Shown here: one piece after another, positions 8,929-17,172 of the stretch
How the letters are laid out: the number at the start of each line of letters is the position of its first letter
How positions within the stretch are numbered: position 1 is the stretch's first letter
Assembly: GCA_029779535.1 (NCBI GenBank)
Contig: JAKPAG010000004.1
Span: 1-64,000 of the forward strand
DNA length: 64,000 bases
Reading direction: 5' to 3'
From: Pseudomonadota bacterium
GTDB taxonomy: Bacteria > Pseudomonadota > Alphaproteobacteria > Sphingomonadales > Sphingomonadaceae
Program-made: the position numbers and the translations under genes
Notes under the pieces: model-generated
What the model was told of the DNA's origin: nothing
What the model saw: the letters and a program-made list of their open reading frames with translations, nothing else
Database searches by the model: none

Positions 8929-8962
8929 TCCAGACTGATACGGACGCGGCTGGACCGGAAGG

Positions 8963-9036
8963 TGGAGCGGGTAAGGGGAATCGAACCCCTCTAGCCAGCT
9001 TGGAAGGCTGGAGCATTACCACTATGCTATACCCGC
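8963..9036 (-). tRNA. tRNA-Gly (anticodon TCC)
   Basis: The minus strand folds as a cloverleaf with acceptor stem GCGGGTA/TACCCGC, anticodon arm CCAGC-CTTCCAA-GCTGG giving anticodon TCC, and a TTCGATT T-loop. The discriminator base is T and the 3' CCA is encoded (8963-8965). Its 3' end faces the integrase, marking it as the likely attachment site of the element. Confidence 0.95.
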
Positions 9037-9064
9037 GTGCGGCAGGGCCGGCTTTTGCCCCGGC

Positions 9065-9141
<77 letters not shown>

Positions 9142-9253
9142 CGGCCGGAGGGGAGCGGTTAGCAGCGCCGCGCGCTTCGCGCCAGTCCCTTATTTCATCG
9201 CGGAAACCGCCGGGTTAGCGATTTGGCAAGCCGAATCGGCCTATCCCAGCGGC

Positions 9254-9685
9254 ATGAACGCACCAACCACCTTCGGCCCGAGCCTTGCGGCAAGCGGCGG
9301 GGCGCTGCCCGGATCGGGGCGGCCCGAATTCGGCCAGGCCTCGGCCAGCGCGATGAGCATGAAGTGGTCGGCGCTGCACGATGCGGCCAATGTGGTGGCC
9401 ATGCTGGCGGGCATCGCGGCCGAGCCGATGCGCCCGGAAATCCGCAATTTCCCGGCGTTGATGCGCGATGTCGGCGGCTGGCGGCGCGAGCTGGCCGAAC
9501 AGGGCATCGACGATCTGTCGGCGATCATGGAACCAGGGCTGGCGGCGCTGCTGGCGGTCAATGCACGGGGGGTCAACCCGGCCCCGGCGGCGCTGGCGCT
9601 GTGGCAGGAGTTCCACGCCGCGCGCAGTGCCTTGCTGGCCTTCAGCCCGCCGGCCGAATCGGTGCAGCCGCGCCGCTTCATGTAG
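9254..9685 (+). CDS. Conserved hypothetical protein
   Basis: The 143-residue protein is Ala-rich, has no signal peptide or clear membrane segment, and matches no domain recognised here. Codon use is like that of the flanking core genes, with strong G/C preference in third positions, which supports it as real. It precedes mmcB by about 60 bp on the same strand and may share its transcript. Confidence 0.6.
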   Translation: MNAPTTFGPSLAASGGALPGSGRPEFGQASASAMSMKWSALHDAANVVAMLAGIAAEPMRPEIRNFPALMRDVGGWRRELAEQGIDDLSAIMEPGLAALLAVNARGVNPAPAALALWQEFHAARSALLAFSPPAESVQPRRFM

Positions 9686-9746
9686 CGCGGCGGGTGGCCA
9701 AGCGGGCCGGCTTGCAAAGTTCCCGTTTCGTTCCTAAACTAGCGGC

Positions 9747-10232
9747 ATGCCCGCCAATCCGCCGATTCCAGCCGAGAGTTTCACCCGCGAGGCCCAGGCC
9801 GTGGCGCGGGGGATCGGGCGGCTGTTTGCGCGCAATGACATCTGGTGCCTGCCAGAGATGCCGCTGCGCAATGGGCGGCGGGCCGATCTGATGGGGATCG
9901 ACGGCAAGGGGCAGCTGGTGATCGTCGAGATCAAGGTTGCCCGGGCAGACCTGCTGGGCGATGCCAAGTGGCTGGATTACCTGGATTATTGCGACAGGTT
10001 CTATTGGGGTCTGGCCCCGCACCTGGACCGTTCCTGCATGGAGGACGCGGCCTTCCTGCCCGAGCGCTGCGGGCTGATCGTGGCCGATGGCTATGACGCC
10101 GAAATCCTCCGCCCGGCGGCCACGGTGCCGCTGGCGGCGGCGCGCAGAAAGGTGGAAATGGAACGACTTGCCCGCGCCGCGCTGCGCCGCCACCACGGGC
10201 TGATCGACCCGGGCCTGGCCGGCTTGATCTGA
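9747..10232 (+). CDS. mmcB: MmcB-family DNA repair protein
   Basis: The 161-residue protein matches the MmcB family (PF06319), first described in Caulobacter as part of the response to mitomycin C damage. The nuclease-like core is visible: RNGRRADLMGI followed by VIVEIKVARADLLGDAKW, an E-x-K arrangement typical of PD-(D/E)XK folds, then a conserved YCDRFYWGLAP segment. Length fits the family. It probably processes damaged DNA; the exact reaction is not established from sequence. Confidence 0.85.
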   Translation: MPANPPIPAESFTREAQAVARGIGRLFARNDIWCLPEMPLRNGRRADLMGIDGKGQLVIVEIKVARADLLGDAKWLDYLDYCDRFYWGLAPHLDRSCMEDAAFLPERCGLIVADGYDAEILRPAATVPLAAARRKVEMERLARAALRRHHGLIDPGLAGLI

Positions 10233-10294
10233 CCCCGCAGCAAGGGGGAACCAGGCCGCACAGACCGCGCACCAGCCGACCTGGCCGGGCCTGA

Positions 10295-11617
10295 TCAGCG
10301 GGTGAGCTGCCCCTGAGGTTCGCGCGACAGGCGCGTCATCAGCAGCGCCGCCCGTTTCGCCTGCCGCCACAGGCTGGCGAGGTCCACCACCTCGGCGCTG
10401 GTGTGGTCGCCCTCGCTCGCCGGACCGAGGCCAACCAGGCTGTCGACATCGGCGGCAACGAAGCTGATATCCCCCGCCCCGCGCTTGAGCGGGTCGAGCT
10501 CGCCCATCGGTTCAAGCCCCAGCGTGGCATTGACCTCGTTCAGCTTGCCCAGCAGCGCGCGGTTGCCCGCCGTGGGCGCCATCGGCGGATACTTGCCATC
10601 GAAAGTCAGCGTGGCACTGCCACCGTTGAACGGCCGGGCGACGATTTCGCGCATCTTCGCCTCGGTCCGCGCGATCGATTCGGGAGTCAGCGCGCGCAGG
10701 TCGCCGCTGGCGATCGCGATTCCGGGGATGATGTTGCTTTTGCCCGCCGCGCTCGCATTGGCATCGTTCGCGGCAATTTCCGCGCTGGCCCCGCCGGTGA
10801 TCAGCCCGACGTTGAAGGTGAGGTTGGGTTCCGGCAGCTCCTTGCGGAAGGCGGTGAGGATCTGGGCGAGCGGATAGATCGCCCCTTCCCCGGCGCTGGC
10901 CGAAAAAATCCCGCTGGAATGCCCGCTTTTCGCAGTGACGGTGACTTTCCACCCCCCGGCCGAGCGCCGCGCGATCGAGCCCATGTCCTTGCCGCCGTCG
11001 CGCGCCAGCCCTTCGAAGTCGAGCGCGACATCGGCCCGCTTGCCCGCCGCGACCAGATCGGCCCGCGCCGCTTCCAGCGGCAGCCCGGCGTCTTCCTCGT
11101 CCCCGGTCAGCACCACTTCGATGTTGGCGTCCCTGAGCGTCCCGGCCTTGTACATCGCCCGCAGCGCGGCAAGCATGGCGACATCGCCGCCCTTGTCATC
11201 CGCCGCGCCGGGGCCGCGCGCCTTGTCCGGCCCCAGCCGCTCGAACTTCTGGAACGGGTGGTCGGGTTCGAACACCGTGTCGAGATGCCCGATCAGCAGC
11301 AGCCGCTTGCGCCCCGGCTTGCCCTTGTGCGTCGCGATCAGGTGCCCGGCGCGGCCGACCCGGGCCTGATCCACCCAGCTCAAGGCAAAGCCCAGCGCCT
11401 CGAATTCGCCCGCCAGCATGTCGCGCACCTTGCGCACCCCATCCAGGTTGCGGCTGCCGCTGTTCTGGTTCACCAACCGTTCGAGCAGGTCGACATGGCG
11501 GCCCTGTTCGGCATCGACCGTCTGGATCATCACCTGCTCCTGCCGGGTGGGCGGGGCGGCCATCGCGGGCGCAGTGGTGGCAAGCAGGGTGGCGGCGAGG
11601 ATCAGCGTGCGGTTCAT
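10295..11617 (-). CDS. Exported M20-family metallopeptidase (glutamate carboxypeptidase-like)
   Basis: The 440-residue protein starts with a signal peptide (residues 1-20, cleavage after AMA). Zinc-site motifs of M20 peptidases are in order: GHLDT (first metal His and Asp), ADDKGG (bridging Asp), GDEEDAG (catalytic Glu and metal ligand) and GDHTSAE near the C-terminus. The dimerisation insert lies between. Closest in pattern are carboxypeptidase G2-like enzymes, so it probably hydrolyses C-terminal Glu or similar amide bonds in the periplasm. It is transcribed divergently from the helicase gene across about 280 bp. Confidence 0.85.
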   Translation of the reverse strand: MNRTLILAATLLATTAPAMAAPPTRQEQVMIQTVDAEQGRHVDLLERLVNQNSGSRNLDGVRKVRDMLAGEFEALGFALSWVDQARVGRAGHLIATHKGKPGRKRLLLIGHLDTVFEPDHPFQKFERLGPDKARGPGAADDKGGDVAMLAALRAMYKAGTLRDANIEVVLTGDEEDAGLPLEAARADLVAAGKRADVALDFEGLARDGGKDMGSIARRSAGGWKVTVTAKSGHSSGIFSASAGEGAIYPLAQILTAFRKELPEPNLTFNVGLITGGASAEIAANDANASAAGKSNIIPGIAIASGDLRALTPESIARTEAKMREIVARPFNGGSATLTFDGKYPPMAPTAGNRALLGKLNEVNATLGLEPMGELDPLKRGAGDISFVAADVDSLVGLGPASEGDHTSAEVVDLASLWRQAKRAALLMTRLSREPQGQLTR

Positions 11618-11899
11618 CCCCCCAGCCTAGCCCATCGGCGGCGAAGCGCAATATTCTTGCTTTATGCTGCAATGCATACTAGATGGCCAATCCAGCAACC
11701 GGCGCATCGGCCCAGATCCGACGCAATCCGGCGCAGCGTGAGGTTGGGTGTTTCCACCCCAACCGCCCCGGACCTGCGGTTGCGCGTTTATCGCTGAAGC
11801 CACCTTCTTCACGCAGGGTCGCATCGAAACGAACCCTCGCTTCGCGCCTGGCGGACCCGTGTCCGTGGGCTGCGCCGCTTCATATTTGGAATTGTTACC

Positions 11900-13609
11900 A
11901 TGACCTATTTTACCGACCTTGGCCTGGCCGAGCCTCTCATCCGTGCGCTTGCCACCAAGGGCTATGCCGATCCCACCCCGATCCAGCGCCAGTCGATCCC
12001 CGCGCTGCTCGAAGGGCGCGACCTGCTGGGCATCGCCCAGACCGGCACCGGCAAGACCGCCGCGTTCTCGCTCCCCTCGCTCCACCGCCTCGCCGCCAAT
12101 CCGCAGCCCCGCAAGAGCGCGGCCTGCCGGATGCTGGTGCTGAGCCCGACCCGCGAGCTGGCCGCCCAGATCGCCGAAAACATGCGCGGTTATGCCAAGT
12201 ATCTGAACCTGTCGGTCCAGTGCGTGTTCGGCGGCGTGCCGGTGGGCAAGCAGGCCCGCGCCCTGGTGCCGGGCTGCGACGTGCTGGTCGCCACGCCGGG
12301 CCGCCTGCTCGACCTGATCGACCAGCGCGCGCTGACCCTGCGCCATGTCGAGATCTTCGTGCTCGACGAAGCCGACCAGATGATGGACCTGGGCTTCATC
12401 GTGCCGCTGAAGCGCGTTGCCGCGATGCTGCCCAAGGAACGGCAGAGCCTGTTCTTTTCCGCGACCATGCCCAAGGCGATCGCGGACCTGGGCAAGCAGT
12501 TCATCCATAACCCCGTGCGCGTCGAAGTGACCCCGCAGGCGACCACCGCCGAACGGGTGGAACAGTATGTCACCTTCCTCAACCAGGCGGAAAAGCAGGC
12601 GCTGCTGACCCTGCGCCTGCGCGCCGGTCTGGCCGACAAGAGCATCGACCGCGCGCTGGTGTTCACCCGCACCAAGCACGGCGCCGACCGCGTGGTGCGC
12701 CACCTGGCGACCGCCGGGGTCAGCGCTTTCGCGATCCACGGCAACAAGAGCCAGGCCCAGCGCACCGCCGCGCTGCAGGCGTTCCGCAACGGATCGTGCC
12801 CGGTGCTGGTTGCGACCGACATTGCCGCGCGCGGGATCGACGTGACCGGGGTCAGCCACGTGTTCAACTATGAACTGCCCAACGTGCCCGAACAGTACGT
12901 CCACCGCATCGGCCGCACCGCGCGCGCCGGGGCCGACGGCGTGGCGCAGAGCTTCTGCGCGCCCGATGAAAAGCCCTACCTGCGCGACATCGAACGCCTG
13001 ACCGGGGTCAAGCTGGATACCCAGCCGCTGCCGGAAGACTTCCAGAAGCAGGCCGCGCAGCTGCCGCTGCCCAGCCGCAAGCCCGCCGAAGCCGAGCAGG
13101 ACGCCCGCCGCGAAGCGCGCGATGCGCGCGGCCGCGGCGGCCAGCGCGGCGGCGGTGAACGCGGCGGTGAACGCCGCCGACCGAACGCCGGCAACCGCAG
13201 CCCGGGCGGGCAGGGCCGCAACGGCCAGCCGCGCGACACCTGGCTGCGCAACGACCGCCAGGGCAGCGCCCCGGCGCGCGGCCCCGTGTTCAACCCGCTG
13301 GCCGATGAAGGCCGCGGCAGGGTGGAAGACGCGCCCCGCCGCGACGCTGCCCCGCGCCGTGACGATCGCCCGCAGGGCCGCCCGGATCGCGGTGAGCGCC
13401 GCGAACGCGCCTTTGGCGAAATGCCGCGCCGCGATAGCCAGCCGCGCGCCGAGCGCGGCGGCGAACGCAGCGCCGCCCCCCGCGATGGCGGGCAGGACCG
13501 GGGTGGACGCCGCTTTGACCAGCGCGGCGAAGGCCGCCGCGACGGCCGGCCGCAGGGCCAGCAGGGCGGCCGCACCCCCCACCGGGGCCGCACCGGCCGC
13601 GCGGGGTAA
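11900..13609 (+). CDS. rhlE: DEAD-box RNA helicase, RhlE type, with RG-rich tail
   Basis: The 569-residue protein has all DEAD-box motifs: the Q motif around YADPTPIQRQ (22-31), motif I AQTGTGKT (46-53), PTREL, TPGR, DEAD (156-159), SAT, RGIDV and HRIGRTAR. The last 180 or so residues form an Arg/Gly/Asp-rich disordered tail with many RGG-like repeats, typical for RNA binding. It would unwind short RNA duplexes in ribosome assembly or RNA decay. The 280-bp upstream gap and weak ribosome-binding site leave room for a long leader, as seen in cold-induced helicases, but no specific element was identified. Confidence 0.9.
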   Translation: MTYFTDLGLAEPLIRALATKGYADPTPIQRQSIPALLEGRDLLGIAQTGTGKTAAFSLPSLHRLAANPQPRKSAACRMLVLSPTRELAAQIAENMRGYAKYLNLSVQCVFGGVPVGKQARALVPGCDVLVATPGRLLDLIDQRALTLRHVEIFVLDEADQMMDLGFIVPLKRVAAMLPKERQSLFFSATMPKAIADLGKQFIHNPVRVEVTPQATTAERVEQYVTFLNQAEKQALLTLRLRAGLADKSIDRALVFTRTKHGADRVVRHLATAGVSAFAIHGNKSQAQRTAALQAFRNGSCPVLVATDIAARGIDVTGVSHVFNYELPNVPEQYVHRIGRTARAGADGVAQSFCAPDEKPYLRDIERLTGVKLDTQPLPEDFQKQAAQLPLPSRKPAEAEQDARREARDARGRGGQRGGGERGGERRRPNAGNRSPGGQGRNGQPRDTWLRNDRQGSAPARGPVFNPLADEGRGRVEDAPRRDAAPRRDDRPQGRPDRGERRERAFGEMPRRDSQPRAERGGERSAAPRDGGQDRGGRRFDQRGEGRRDGRPQGQQGGRTPHRGRTGRAG

Positions 13610-13644
13610 GGTTCGCAAGGAATCAGATCAGCCTGAACGTGTCG

Positions 13645-13694
13645 AAGGCCACGCGCTGATGCCGCCCCGGGCGGTGTCAGCGGCGTGGCCTTTT
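13645..13694 (+). terminator. Rho-independent terminator after rhlE
   Basis: An extended hairpin has arms AAGGCCACGC and GCGTGGCCTT with a further paired GC-rich inner part, followed by TTTT. It lies 36 bp past the helicase stop codon. Confidence 0.8.
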
Positions 13695-13773
13695 GCATGG
13701 ACAGCGGGGCCTGGTCCGGGAACCGTCACACCCCCGCCTTGCATCCCCGCGCCCATGTGCCTAACCGGAAGGG

Positions 13774-15021
13774 GTGAGCGAAACGCCTGCCCCTCCCCAT
13801 GGCCTGATGGCCCCCGGCAAACCGCTCGCCCCGTTCCGTTTTCCCGCCTTCCGCGCGATCTGGACCGCCAACCTGGCATCGAACCTGGGTTCGATGGTCC
13901 AGTCGACCGGTGCGGCCTGGCTGATGACCGAGCTGACCACTTCGCACCAGCTGGTCGCGCTGATCCAGGCTTCGGTCACCCTGCCGGTGATGCTGCTGGG
14001 GGTGGTCGCCGGGGCGATTGCCGACAATTACGACCGCCGCCGGGTGATGTTGGCGGCGCAGTGGGTCATGCTGGTGCTGTCGGCGGCGCTGGCGGTGCTG
14101 ACCTGGCAGGGGCTGATCGGCCCGCTTTCGCTGCTTGCCTTCACGCTGGCGGTGGGCTGCGGCACGGCGCTGAACGGCCCGGCCTGGCAGGCATCGGTGC
14201 GGCTGCAGGTTGGCCCGGCCGACCTGCCGCAGGCGATCTCGCTCAACACCATTGCCTATAACCTGGCGCGCAGCGTTGGCCCGGCGCTGGGCGGCCTGCT
14301 GATTTCGCTGACCAGCACGGCCACGGCATTTGCGCTCAACGCGCTGTCCTATCTGGCGCTGATCGTGGTGCTTCTGCGCTGGCACCCTCAACAACCCGCG
14401 CGCGAGCGCCAGCCGATGTTCGCCTCGATTCTGGCGGGAATCCGCTTTTGCGCCAGTTCCAGCCCGGTGCGGCGGATCCTGCTGCGCGGCTTTGCCTTTG
14501 GCTTCGGCGCGGCCGGATACCTGGGGCTGCAACCCTTGCTGGTGCGCGAGCAGTTGCACGGCACCGAAACCCAGTTCGGGCTGTCGCTGGGCGCTTTCGG
14601 GATCGGCTCGATCGTGGTCGCGCTGTGGATCGCCCCGGTGCGGCGGCGCTTTGGCGGCGAGGCGGTGGTCGGCATGTCCACCCTGATCTTTGCGCTGATG
14701 CTGCTGCCGATCAGCCGGGTCACCAGCCTGCCGGCGCTGCTGGCGCTGACCCTGGTCGCGGGCGGGGCCTGGGTGGCGGTGCTGACCAGCCTGAATGTGG
14801 CGATGCAGCTGCGCTCGCCCGAGGCGATCCTGGGGCGGTGCCTGGCGATCTACCAGGCGGTGACCTTTGGCGGCATGGCGCTGGGCGCCTATGCGATGGG
14901 CCTGGCCTCGGACCTGATCGGGCTGAGCGCGGCGGTGCAACTGTCCGCCGCCTGGCTGGTCGCCAGCCTGGCCCTGCGCTGGCTCGCGCCGATGCCCGGA
15001 CGGGATGAGGGGCGGGTTTAG
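13774..15021 (+). CDS. MFS transporter (enterobactin exporter/DUF894-like)
   Basis: The 415-residue protein has about 12 hydrophobic segments and the MFS pattern of EntS-like and DUF894 efflux proteins: FRAIWTANLASNLGSMVQ at the first helix, a conserved DRRRVM loop near residue 90, and SLNTIAYNLARSVGPALGG in helix 5. It probably exports a small molecule by proton antiport; the substrate is unknown. The GTG at 13774 has GGAAGGG close upstream, so an ATG at 13807 is an alternative start. Confidence 0.85.
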   Translation: MSETPAPPHGLMAPGKPLAPFRFPAFRAIWTANLASNLGSMVQSTGAAWLMTELTTSHQLVALIQASVTLPVMLLGVVAGAIADNYDRRRVMLAAQWVMLVLSAALAVLTWQGLIGPLSLLAFTLAVGCGTALNGPAWQASVRLQVGPADLPQAISLNTIAYNLARSVGPALGGLLISLTSTATAFALNALSYLALIVVLLRWHPQQPARERQPMFASILAGIRFCASSSPVRRILLRGFAFGFGAAGYLGLQPLLVREQLHGTETQFGLSLGAFGIGSIVVALWIAPVRRRFGGEAVVGMSTLIFALMLLPISRVTSLPALLALTLVAGGAWVAVLTSLNVAMQLRSPEAILGRCLAIYQAVTFGGMALGAYAMGLASDLIGLSAAVQLSAAWLVASLALRWLAPMPGRDEGRV

Positions 15022-15027
15022 GGGGGT

Positions 15028-15276
15028 GTGTTCTTGTTGGGTGCGCCCTTTGCCTCCGCAAAGGGCTTTGCAACACCAGCCCGCTCCCCCGGCCCAACCA
15101 CCCACAGGGTACCTTGAACGGGTGGTTGGGCCGGGGGAGCGGGCTGGTGTTGCAAGGACAGGCCGGATGGCCTGTCCGCACCGGCGGCAGCCGGAAAGAA
15201 ACTCCGCCGGGGGAGTGGGCCGGCCAGGCCAAGCTGATCGCGGAGGCGATCAGCGCACCGAACAAGGACTCCCCGC
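15028..15276. repeat. Compound intergenic repeat: three variable-stem hairpin units around a 36-bp palindrome
   Basis: Three units are present. Unit 1 (minus) has stem CCCTTTGC/GCAAAGGG at 15046-15065; unit 2 (plus) has GGACAGGCC/GGCCTGTCC at 15156-15177; unit 3 (plus) has CTGATCGC/GCGATCAG at 15234-15253. Read in their own direction all have loop GGAG or GGAT, an upstream GGGGAG(C/T)GGGC-like head and a downstream CGCACC tail. Units 1 and 2 are joined head to head by a perfect 36-bp inverted repeat (15068-15103 and 15120-15155) with a 16-nt centre containing GGTACC. It fills the 323-bp gap between the MFS and PAS genes. Confidence 0.9.
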
Positions 15277-15344
15277 GCAACTTAACCTTTAGTTTACCAT
15301 GTTGCGCCACAAGGGTCTTGCAAGGGACTTGTTGGGGAACCCGC

Positions 15345-16802
15345 ATGGACACGTATCGGGGCAGTTTCATCGATCGTAACGAAGCCGAAGGAGCGGATTA
15401 CGATTACGGTGACGAAGACATCGGCCAGGAAGTGCCGCCCAGCCCCGTGGGGCAGGACGAGCGCCGGATGCAGGTGCGCGCCTATAATTACTGGGCCAGC
15501 CTGCTGGATGGCCGCAACTTCCCCTCGATCGAGGATCTCGATCCCGAATCGCTGCCGGATTTCGGGCCCTACAGCGTGCTGCTCGACTTCACGCAGGGGC
15601 TGGAAAACCCGTCGATCCAGTTCCTGGGCGACAAGCTGGCCGACGAATGCGGCGCGCATGGGCCGATCGAGACCCTGTCCGACGTGCCCAGCCGTTCGCT
15701 GCTGTCGCGCATTACCGACCATTACATGCAGATCCTGGCCAACCAGGCGCCGATCGGGTTCGAAGCCGAATTCGTCAACCAGCGCGAGCAGACCATTCTC
15801 TATCGCGGGATCCTGCTGCCCTTCTCCAGCGACGATGACACCATCGACTTCATCTACGGGGTGATCAACTGGAAGGAACTGGCCGACCAGCGCACCACCG
15901 ACGAGCTGCTGCTGGAAATCGACAATGCGCTTGATGCCCAGCCCGCGCGCCGCGACGAGCCGCTGACCGACTGGGCCGACGGCCCGGCCGACAGCCGCCC
16001 CGCCGCCGCCCAGCGCCTCGCCGCCCTGGCCGTGTCGATGAGCGCGGGCGACGATGACGATGACGATGTGCTTGACCTGGCCACGCTGGCGCCGGACGCG
16101 CCGGGCGGGATCAGCCTGCCTAGCCCCGCCTTTGCGGGCGGCTTCGAAGATGACTGGGACGAATTGCCCGCCCCCGCCGCCGAAGTCGAGGACGCCGAAG
16201 GGATGGAACTGGCCGACTGGCTGGCTTCGGCCCGCGAGCTGGCCGAAGCCGCGCGCGGCAGCGAGGACCGCACCCGCAGCGCGCTCTACGCCGCGATCGG
16301 CCGGGCCTACGATTTCTCGCTCGCCGCAAGCGAGCACCAGGACGAATTTGCCGAACTGGTCGCCGATTCGGGCCTGACCGTGCAGGACCGCGCGCCGATG
16401 ACCCCGGTGGTCAAGCTGGTGTTCGGCGCCGATTACGACAAGACCCGCCTGACCGAGTACGCCACCGCGCTGGGCCACGCCCACCGCATCGGCCTGCCGC
16501 GCGGCAGCCTGGCGCGCTACCTGTCCGAAGCGCCCGGCGGGCTCAAGGGCGTGGTCACCGAGGAACGCAAGGTCAAGCGCGCCGAAAGCGGCAAGGACGC
16601 CGCGCGCGAGACCCCGCGCGAAGCGCTGGCCCGCAAGCTGCGCCAGATCGAGCCGCAGGGCTTCGACGCGCTGCCGGCAGAAGGCAGCGAATTCACCCTG
16701 CTGATCGCCCGCCGCCTGCCCACTGGCGAAGTGGTGCTGGTGGGCGAAGTGCCCGAAGACGTGCCCCTGCTGGAAAAGGCCGCGCGCCGCCTGCTGGGCT
16801 GA
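15345..16802 (+). CDS. PAS-domain (PAS_5-like) protein of unknown role
   Basis: The 485-residue protein has an N-terminal region (about 40-190) resembling the alphaproteobacterial PAS_5 family, with LDPESLPDFGPYSVLLDF and ILLPFSSDDD segments. The middle is acidic, low in complexity and contains a run of Asp. The C-terminal part is helical and Arg/Lys-rich. No kinase, cyclase or DNA-binding domain is seen, so it may be a sensor that acts through protein contacts. The ATG at 15345 is used because the frame upstream of it lies inside the repeat element. Confidence 0.65.
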   Translation: MDTYRGSFIDRNEAEGADYDYGDEDIGQEVPPSPVGQDERRMQVRAYNYWASLLDGRNFPSIEDLDPESLPDFGPYSVLLDFTQGLENPSIQFLGDKLADECGAHGPIETLSDVPSRSLLSRITDHYMQILANQAPIGFEAEFVNQREQTILYRGILLPFSSDDDTIDFIYGVINWKELADQRTTDELLLEIDNALDAQPARRDEPLTDWADGPADSRPAAAQRLAALAVSMSAGDDDDDDVLDLATLAPDAPGGISLPSPAFAGGFEDDWDELPAPAAEVEDAEGMELADWLASARELAEAARGSEDRTRSALYAAIGRAYDFSLAASEHQDEFAELVADSGLTVQDRAPMTPVVKLVFGADYDKTRLTEYATALGHAHRIGLPRGSLARYLSEAPGGLKGVVTEERKVKRAESGKDAARETPREALARKLRQIEPQGFDALPAEGSEFTLLIARRLPTGEVVLVGEVPEDVPLLEKAARRLLG

Positions 16803-16867
16803 ATCCCGCAAGTTTCGTCATGCGAGGGGGACGGGCGCCGTGTCTTTGGGCATGGCGCCCGTTTGCT

Positions 16868-17125
16868 GTCCGGCTGCCGCCGGTGCGGAAAAGCCATCCG
16901 GCGTTTCCAGGCCTGGCCGGCCCGCTCCCGTGACCCGACGTCGCACAACGTCCGGGGGACGGTTTGTCGGGGCGCCCCAACCACCCGTTCAAGGTACCAT
17001 GTGGGTGGTTGGGCCGGGGGAGCGGGCCGGCCAGGCCAAGCTCTTTGCGGATGCAAAGAGCGCACCAAACAAGGAACCTTCCCGACGGCTTTTCCGCACC
17101 GGCGGCAGCCGGAAAAAGGACTCTG
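16868..17125. repeat. Second compound intergenic repeat with GGTACC palindrome
   Basis: This 370-bp gap between two plus-strand genes holds a minus-direction unit with stem GGAAACGCC/GGCTTTTCC and loop GGAT (16887-16908) and a plus-direction unit with stem CTCTTTGC/GCAAAGAG and loop GGAT (17041-17060). Before the second unit lies CCCAACCACCC, a centre with GGTACC, and GGGTGGTTGGG (16977-17014). The centre is the reverse complement of that in the 15-kb copy apart from one base. A second copy of the CCGCACCGGCGGCAGCCGG tail lies at about 17095-17113. Confidence 0.88.
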
Positions 17126-17172
17126 CCTTTTCAGCTTTGCCGAACTTGCCCCGCGCGTTAGTCCTGCCGCCC

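Larger units (their letters stand above)
1..8962. mobile_element. Right part of an integrative element inserted at tRNA-Gly
   Basis: A tyrosine integrase (7535-8773, minus) lies 190 bp from the 3' end of tRNA-Gly(TCC), the usual layout of elements that insert into tRNA 3' ends. Behind it come an AlpA-like regulator, a primase-helicase module and unknown genes, all on the minus strand, then a DUF262/HEPN cargo pair. The first 2.4 kb is clearly poorer in G+C than the rest, suggesting separately acquired cargo. No copy of the tRNA 3' end was seen in 1-8960, so the distal attachment site is probably left of the window. No conjugation, capsid or portal genes are visible, so the class of element (satellite, ICE remnant or plasmid-like) stays open. 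Confidence 0.75.

Noticed and set aside
11627..13618. 663-residue open frame on the minus strand opposite rhlE
   Set aside because: It is the antisense of the DEAD-box gene; its Ala/Gly/Arg composition mirrors the RG-rich tail.
16021..16075. Run of Asp codons in the PAS gene as a tandem DNA repeat
   Set aside because: The GATGAC run is short and keeps the frame; it is ordinary low-complexity coding sequence.
15028..17125. CRISPR array
   Set aside because: The repeats are few, in both directions, palindromic and unevenly spaced around an intact gene; there are no regular spacers and no cas genes.
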